Part shown: in pieces, positions 58,857-64,000 of the stretch
Layout of the letters: each line of letters starts with the position of its first letter
How positions within the stretch are numbered: position 1 is the stretch's first letter
Assembly: GCA_003290165.1 (NCBI GenBank)
Contig: QNQO01006987.1
Span: 558,001 to 622,000 of the forward strand
Length of the DNA stretch: 64,000 nt
Reading direction: 5' to 3'
DNA from: Berberis thunbergii
Lineage: Eukaryota; Streptophyta; Magnoliopsida; Ranunculales; Berberidaceae
Translations under genes and position numbers: made by a program
Notes under the pieces: model-generated
What the model was told of the DNA's origin: nothing
Seen by the model: the letters and a program-made list of their open reading frames with translations, nothing else
Database searches by the model: none

Positions 58857-60937
58857 GGGGGTGGTATTCAATTACGAATTTTAATGGATTGTGAATGATT
58901 TTAAAATCAATTAAAATCTAGGGGTATTCAATTAAGGATTTAAAATAATACATGTAAATCTAGGGGTATTCAAATATGGATTTTAAAGCATTTTTTAAAA
59001 TCCATCAAAATCAGGAGGTATTCAATTCATGTTTTTCAAAAGTCTACCAAAATCAGGGTGTATTCAAGAAGTAGTGAATTTTAATGGATTTGTTAAAGTT
59101 GTGGATTTTGAAGGATTTGTGAGTGAAAAGTATATATAACAAGAGTCATTCCAAGTCCATCCCTCCCTCTTCATATTTCAACGGATTTGTATTGGCCATT
59201 GTTTAAATAACACCACCATTTCCGTTGAAGGACACCACCACCCCACTTTTTTGGGGATCTGCTGAAGGACACCACCACCTTCCCTTATCTACCTTCTCTT
59301 CTCTCTTCGCAGAAACAACACCACCTCGCCCCACAACTTTCGGCCACACCACCACGCCTTACCACTGTTGGCTGCACCACCACCTGCAGTTCCTCTTCTT
59401 CTTTGTTCTTGTTCTTTTTTGTTATTATTCTTCTCATTTTTTTCTGCTTATTGTTTTCTCTTATTGTCCTCGTCATCTTTGTTTTTTGTTTTTTTCCTTC
59501 GAACTTCTTATTATTGTTCTTTTCTCTTTGTTTTTTTATCCTTTTTCTTCTTCTTTCCTCATGTTATTTTTTATCCTTCACCCTTGCAGAGGTTCCTGCG
59601 AGTGGAGGCTCCCCACTTGCCGGAACATTCGCAAGGGCAAAAGAAGAAGAAAAAGAAGTAGAAGAAGAAGAGGAAGAGGAAGAAGAAAAATAAGAAGAGA
59701 TGAGAAAAAAGAAAAAAAACAGAGAGAAAAAAGTGGAGAAGAAGTAAAGAAAAAAAAACAGAGAAGAAGAAGAGGTGAGGGGAGGAGGAGAATAAGAAGA
59801 TGAAGATGGGAGGTGTGATGAGAGGTGGCGGTGGTGTTTGATGGAGAAGAAGAAAAAGAAAAAGAAGGGATAAGGAGGAGAGGTGGCGGTAGCGTGGTGG
59901 TGGTGATTGAAGAAGAAAAATAAGAAGGGAGGAGGAAGAGGAGAGGTGACGGTGGTGATTGATGGAGAAGACAGGGAAGATGAGAATAGAAAAGAAATTT
60001 TAAGGTTTTTTTTTGTTTATATTGATAGTATCCTTCAGCAGATGGGGGTGTCCTTCAGAAAGGTTGTGGTGTCCTTAAGTATAAATGGTGGTGTTATTTA
60101 ACAAAAGTTGTATTGGCTTCTCTCCTTCCCCTATTTTTCTCTCCCATTCCTTTCACTATCTTCTTCTAGGGTTCTTGTTCTTTTGAACAAAGATCAACAA
60201 ACTCCCCATTTCAATCTCAATTGAACCATTTCCATATAAAACACAACCGAAGTAAGTGCTAGCGTGTGTAGCCTTACACAACTTTTTTCGTAAATAGTGT
60301 CGTTCTGATGAATTTCCAGTTGAAGAAGATGATGAGCCTTCATCAATGTCAGAAGAAGAAGAAAAAGTTTTTCAAACCCAAGATGAACAACGAGAAAAAG
60401 CTAATGAATGGAGAACAACTATAGCTTCAAATATGTGGGGAAATGTTGCGAATGTCGGGAGTCAATGATGAGCAATGAAGATGGTGATTTTTTCCTTGTT
60501 TATCAATTTATTTTTATTGGAGAATTATTTGCATTGCTTCTCTTTTCAGAAAGAAAAAAGGAAAATAGTTATTTGTATTACTTTTGGACTATCTTCAATG
60601 TATTTGAATTTTTTTAATTTGAAGTAAAATTCTCGTAGCATACAAACAATTGTTTAATTGATGTTTTTAGAGATGTTTTATGATTTGTTTTGGTATGGAT
60701 AACAATGTAGGTGATATTTTTTCATTGCTTCCTATGACTAATAACATATTTATAAGAATCCATTGAATTTATAAGAATCATAAAAATCCATAACGAACCC
60801 TTATAAAATCTACAAAATCCAATCATTTTAAATCCATCAAAATTCAGTGGATTTTGTAAAATTCTTTTAAATCATTTAAAATCCACGAGATTTAAAACCC
60901 TTAAGAGTCCATTCAAATCCCGAATTGAATACCCCCC
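58857..60937. mobile_element. TIR element with TTA target duplication (PIF/Harbinger-like), nested in the gypsy element
   Basis: The left end GGGGGTGGTATTCAATTACG (58857) mirrors the right end GAATTGAATACCCCCC (60937). TTA lies on both sides (58854-58856 and 60938-60940). Inside both ends are many variants of 'GGTATTCAATT' and 'AAATCCATTAAAAT'. The middle (59180-60110) carries repeated CACCACC and AAGAAG-rich stretches and three copies of 'GTCCTTCAG/AAGGACACC' words. No transposase was seen. The TTA duplication suggests PIF/Harbinger, although other families with GGGG-TATTCAATT ends exist. Confidence 0.75.
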
Positions 60938-61097
60938 TTAATCTTTTGTGAAAATCAAGCTGTAGGGTAGTCACATTCGTTTGTCCGGTTTGTGCTCCCT
61001 TGACGTAATTATTGTCTCCCTTAGGAGTTGAGCTTGTGCAGAAGCTGTCTTTGTGTTGAAAATTTGACTTCCTTAATGGTCCTTGACCCTGTGTAGT

Positions 61098-61720
61098 AGT
61101 TAGGCTGCTTGAGAAACCATCTCTTAATGGATTGGATTTGGTAATATATACCTGCTTTCAGAGGACTTTGAGTTGAAGGGGAGTTACCTTTGACTTTTTG
61201 GGTTGGACTTCCATAATAAACCCCATTTTTGAGCAGGAGTTGGGTTGTTGAGGAACCATCTTGCCCTAACGGGCTAGATTTCAGTATTCATCTGGCTCAA
61301 TCTTGAAAGAACTTGAGCTGGAAAGAAGTCACGTCCGCCCATCTAGGCTAGACTTCATAATAGACCCCAATTTTGAACATGATTTGGGTTGTTGAGGAAC
61401 CATCTTTGCCCGAACGGGCTAGATTCTTGTGTTCGTCTGGCTCAATCATTGAGAGGATTGGAGCTGGGAAGAAGTTTCTCCGCCTGTCTAGGCTAGAGTT
61501 CATGATGGATCCCAATCCTGAACAGGAGTTGGGTTGTTGAGGAACCATATTTGCTCGAACGGGCTAGATTAATGTGTTCATTTGGCTCAATCATTGAAAG
61601 GATTTGAGATGGGAAGAAGTCGTCTGTGCCTGTCTGAGCTAGAACCCCAATCCTTAACAAAAGTTGGGTTGTTGAGGAACCATCTTTGTCCGAATGGGCT
61701 AGATTCATATTTAGCGGACT
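61098..61720. repeat. Tandem array, unit about 144 bp
   Basis: GGGTTGTTGAGGAACCATCT recurs at 61242, 61386, 61531 and 61666, with a weaker start near 61098. Units contain CGAACGGGCTAGATT and CTGGCTCAATCATTGA blocks. Confidence 0.9.
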
Positions 61721-61729
61721 AGGTCACGT

Positions 61730-62880
61730 ATTGGGCGAGTTGTTGGTATCCTGAATAGGATTAGACAAGACCTCTCTATGCGCCATCTTGGTCCCTTAGA
61801 TTAGATCATTCCGGTGCGATGAGTCGTCAAAAGATTAAACTCGGTTCGCCTCATTGTGTCGTGGTTCCTTATGCGGACTACGCCATTTAGCGACAAGCTG
61901 TCATCGTCCTTAACAGGACTAGGCTTGGCTTTGTGCGCCATTTTGGTCCCCGTGAATGGACCAAGCTTTTTCTGAATGGTGAGCTGTCCGTGGATTGGTC
62001 TCGGCTCGCTGTATCGTACCTTGGTTCCTTAGGCGGAGTAGTTCACTTATGCGGTGGACTGTCGTTTCCCTTAATAGGACTAGGCCCGACCTCTATGCGC
62101 CATCTTGGTCCCTGTGATAGGACTGGGTTTTTAGTGCAGTACCTTGGTCCTTGTGGTAGGACAGGGTTCATTTCGCGGTGCAGTACCTTGGTTCCTTAGG
62201 CGGACTAGGTCACTTTTGTGATGGACTGTCGTCGCCCTTAATAGGACTAGGTTCGGTCGCTGTGTACCATTTCGGTCTCCATGACTGGACCATGCCTTTT
62301 TGGGTGGTGAGCTGTCTGTGGACTGGAACTTGTCGCAAATGTGACCTAGTCCGCCTAAGGAACCAAGGTACTGCACTGCGGACTGGGCTCAGTCCACGGT
62401 GCAGTACCTTGGTTCCTTAGGCGGATTAGGTCATGTTTGCGACGAGCTGTCGTAGCCCTCAATAGGACTAGGTTCGGTTGCTGTGTGCCATTTTTGTCCC
62501 CGTGACCGAACCATGCATCTTTGGGCAGTGAGCTGTTTGTGGACTGGGCTCGGTCTACGGTGCAGTACCTTGGTTCCTTAGGCAAACTAGGTCACTTTCA
62601 ATAAGTTATCGTCACACTTAATAGGACTAGGCTCGGTCGTTGTGCACTATTTCGGTTCTCGTGATCGGACCAAGGTCTTTCGTGGTGGTGAGCTGTCCGT
62701 GGACTGGGCTCGACCTACCCCATGTACCTCAGTTCCTTTAGGTGGACTAGGTAACTTATGCGACAAACTATCATCGCCCTTAATAGGACTAGGTTTGGCC
62801 GCTATGCACCATTTTGGTCCCCGTGGTAGGACCGTGTTTTCCCCTTTAAAATAAGTTAGAGTGTGGAATGAAGTCGTTTT
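61730..62880. repeat. Second tandem array built on 'CCTTGGTTCCTTAGGCGGACT' and 'AATAGGACTAGG' blocks
   Basis: Blocks recur every 100-180 bp (about 62019, 62188, 62410, 62568, 62727), with alternating segments TTGGTCCCCGTGA and GGTGAGCTGTCCGTGGACTGG. One unit is inverted at 62342-62376, giving a hairpin. Short frames on both strands follow from the repeats and are not genes. Confidence 0.85.
62342..62433. repeat. Perfect-looking inverted repeat: 35-bp arms, 22-bp loop
   Basis: The arm 62342-62376 is the reverse complement of 62399-62433 with one mismatch. The 22-base spacer holds its own stem, GGACTG-GGCT-CAGTCC (62380-62395), so the whole can fold as one long hairpin or extrude as a cruciform. 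Confidence 0.92.
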
Positions 62881-62929
62881 TAAAGAGATTCTACATGGTA
62901 CTCTCTTCACTCAAACCTTCTTATTACTA

Positions 62930-64000
62930 AGCTCTTCTCTTGACCTGTTGGTTCTTTTCTTTTGAGGGGACTCGAGTCGTCGTGACTACTTACTCGATAG
63001 CTTCATTGCCACGTAATGACATTCTCTGGTGGAAGACCGATCTTCCCCTGATAGTCCCTGTCTCTCCATTGACAAAGTATTTGAGGCACTGGTGTCGTAT
63101 GGAGACCATTGTTCATCTAGTGAGCCCAAGGCCTTCCCAAAATCACATTGTATGCGGAGGGGGCATCTACCACAATGAACTCCGTCACTAAGAGCTTTAC
63201 TGGTTCTGTTCCTATGGGTAGCTGATGTTCCTAATTGAGTAACTTCGAGCGTCGCTAAAGCCAACCATCTCTCGGTTGTGCGGTTTTAGCTCTTCTTCTT
63301 TTTGCCTCATCCTGCAGAATGCTTTCAGGAATAGGATGTTGGCTAACCTCCCCGTGTCCACCAACGATCGTTTCACGCCTCATTTCAATATTGCAACTAT
63401 GATAACTAGGGCATAGTTATGTAGGGAATAAGCCCCCTGCATATCTTGAACGTGATGTCCGAGGTTGGGGACTCTATTCGGGCATGCTGGACTGGGCAGT
63501 CTCGAATTGCCCCTTTTCTTGACTGGTTGGATTTTTCCGGTCCATCGTGAGCACTATGCAGGACGTAGATGATGTCCGCAGTTTTTTCTTCGGCCTCTGG
63601 TGTCGCTTCTTCCTTCTCCTTTTGTTGGGGTTGTTTCTCATCAGAATTCACAAATTCTCTGAGTCTCTCCCTTCAAATCAAATACTCTATCTCATTCTTG
63701 AGACTTTGACAGTCCCGAGTGATGCGACTGTTGTCTTTGTGATAGGAACAATACTTGCTCTTATTACTCCTTGAAGGATCGCTTATAAGCTTGGAGGCCA
63801 CTTGATGTTGTCCCAGCTCTTCATGGTGGAGAGGATTTTGGGTAAGCTAGAATTGAGAAGGGCGAACTCAATGTACCTATAGCCGGTGTAGTTGGTGATC
63901 CTGTCAGGTTTTGCCTTGTTGAACCCGGCTTTGTTGTCACTTTTTCTTCTTTTCGACATGTTCTCCTTTTCGCGCCTCTTTTCCTCTCACCTTTCCCGAG
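62930..64000 (-). pseudogene. Gypsy gag C-terminus and aspartic protease, continuing beyond the window
   Basis: On the minus strand, frames from 64000 leftwards read gag-like sequence (FVNSDEKQPQQKEKEEATPE region at about 63650). Then comes a protease with VKRSLVDTGRLANILFLKAF (about 63379-63320), containing the DTG active-site triad of retroviral-type aspartic proteases. Next is a segment like the Tat-lineage 'VSIRHQCLKYF...GIIRGRS' (about 63110-63030). Stops and frame changes separate these parts. The order gag-protease and the motifs place it in Ty3/gypsy, Tat/Athila branch. Confidence 0.75.

Larger units (their letters stand above)
55340..64000 (-). mobile_element. Ty3/gypsy (Tat-like) retrotransposon, truncated by the window edge
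   Basis: From left to right: LTR-like block, extra ORF on the opposite strand, a nested TIR element, tandem repeats, then minus-strand protease and gag. No reverse transcriptase, RNase H or integrase motifs are visible where pol should be (62.9 kb leftwards). The copy is therefore a pol-deleted derivative or a non-autonomous family. Tat-lineage elements are known for extra ORFs and for tandem repeats near the 3' LTR, which fits this layout. It probably inserted into an intron of, or just behind, the RimP-like gene. Confidence 0.6.

Noticed and set aside
59225..59803. 192-codon frame with hydrophobic and then Lys/Arg-rich runs
   Set aside because: Lies wholly within the TTA-flanked element and follows from CT-rich then GAA-rich composition. 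The overlapping frames are just as long.
61348..62910. Many 65-90 codon frames on both strands
   Set aside because: They repeat with the tandem array units and carry no independent motif.
1..64000. CRISPR arrays, bacterial operons, riboswitches, rRNA or tRNA genes
   Set aside because: The sequence is clearly plant nuclear DNA. No rRNA or tRNA was recognised, and the repeats present are transposon-derived or simple-sequence.

Overview
The window is nuclear DNA from a flowering plant, most likely a eudicot. It is AT-rich, its genes have introns with GT...AG borders, it encodes plant-specific families (HECATE-type bHLH, STRUBBELIG-type LRR kinase, GARP factors, a plastid RimP-like protein), and most of it is nested transposable elements. 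I make no species call. Exon coordinates were read by eye from splice signals and protein motifs. No database search was run.

Layout. 1-4050 is upstream non-coding DNA with a partial copy of an element seen again at 58.9-60.9 kb. 4062-7423 is the one gene that looks complete, a three-exon gene for a CCCH zinc-finger protein of 1008 residues. 7.4-11.4 kb has no recognisable gene. 11417-21579 is a CACTA (En/Spm-type) transposon with a 3-bp target duplication. It carries fragments of a GH1 beta-glucosidase, a GARP transcription factor and an S28 Pro-X carboxypeptidase. Nested in it are a small TRIM retrotransposon (5-bp duplication), a non-autonomous hAT element (8-bp duplication) and a decayed hAT transposase gene. 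22498-23190 is a broken HECATE-like bHLH gene. 23.9-33.4 kb is a degenerate Ty1/copia retrotransposon on the minus strand, itself hit by two later insertions. 33.4-35.4 kb is featureless, and 35.5-36.9 kb is LTR-like repeat.

37041-48646 is a second, larger CACTA element with different ends. It holds exon-intron pieces of at least five host genes, all on the plus strand: RNA polymerase II subunit 2, a STRUBBELIG-family receptor, V-ATPase subunit H, nucleolin, and a heparan-alpha-glucosaminide N-acetyltransferase-like protein. It landed in an LTR-like repeat that reads on at 48.6-51.4 kb (with a further hAT element at 49924-50905) and is followed by an opposite-oriented relative up to 53.2 kb. 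53626-54892 is the 5' part of a gene for a plastid RimP-like protein. It runs into a Ty3/gypsy element of the Tat type: minus-oriented LTR, plus-strand extra ORF, tandem repeats, and gag/protease on the minus strand leaving the window at 64000. A 2-kb TIR element with a TTA duplication (58857-60937) is nested in it.

The main biological story is gene-fragment capture. Two unrelated CACTA elements 16 kb apart have collected pieces of at least eight host genes, with introns kept and transcription direction shared. Both have subterminal arrays of short palindromic units. None of the captured pieces looks intact, so they are annotated as pseudogene fragments; whether chimeric transcripts are made is open.
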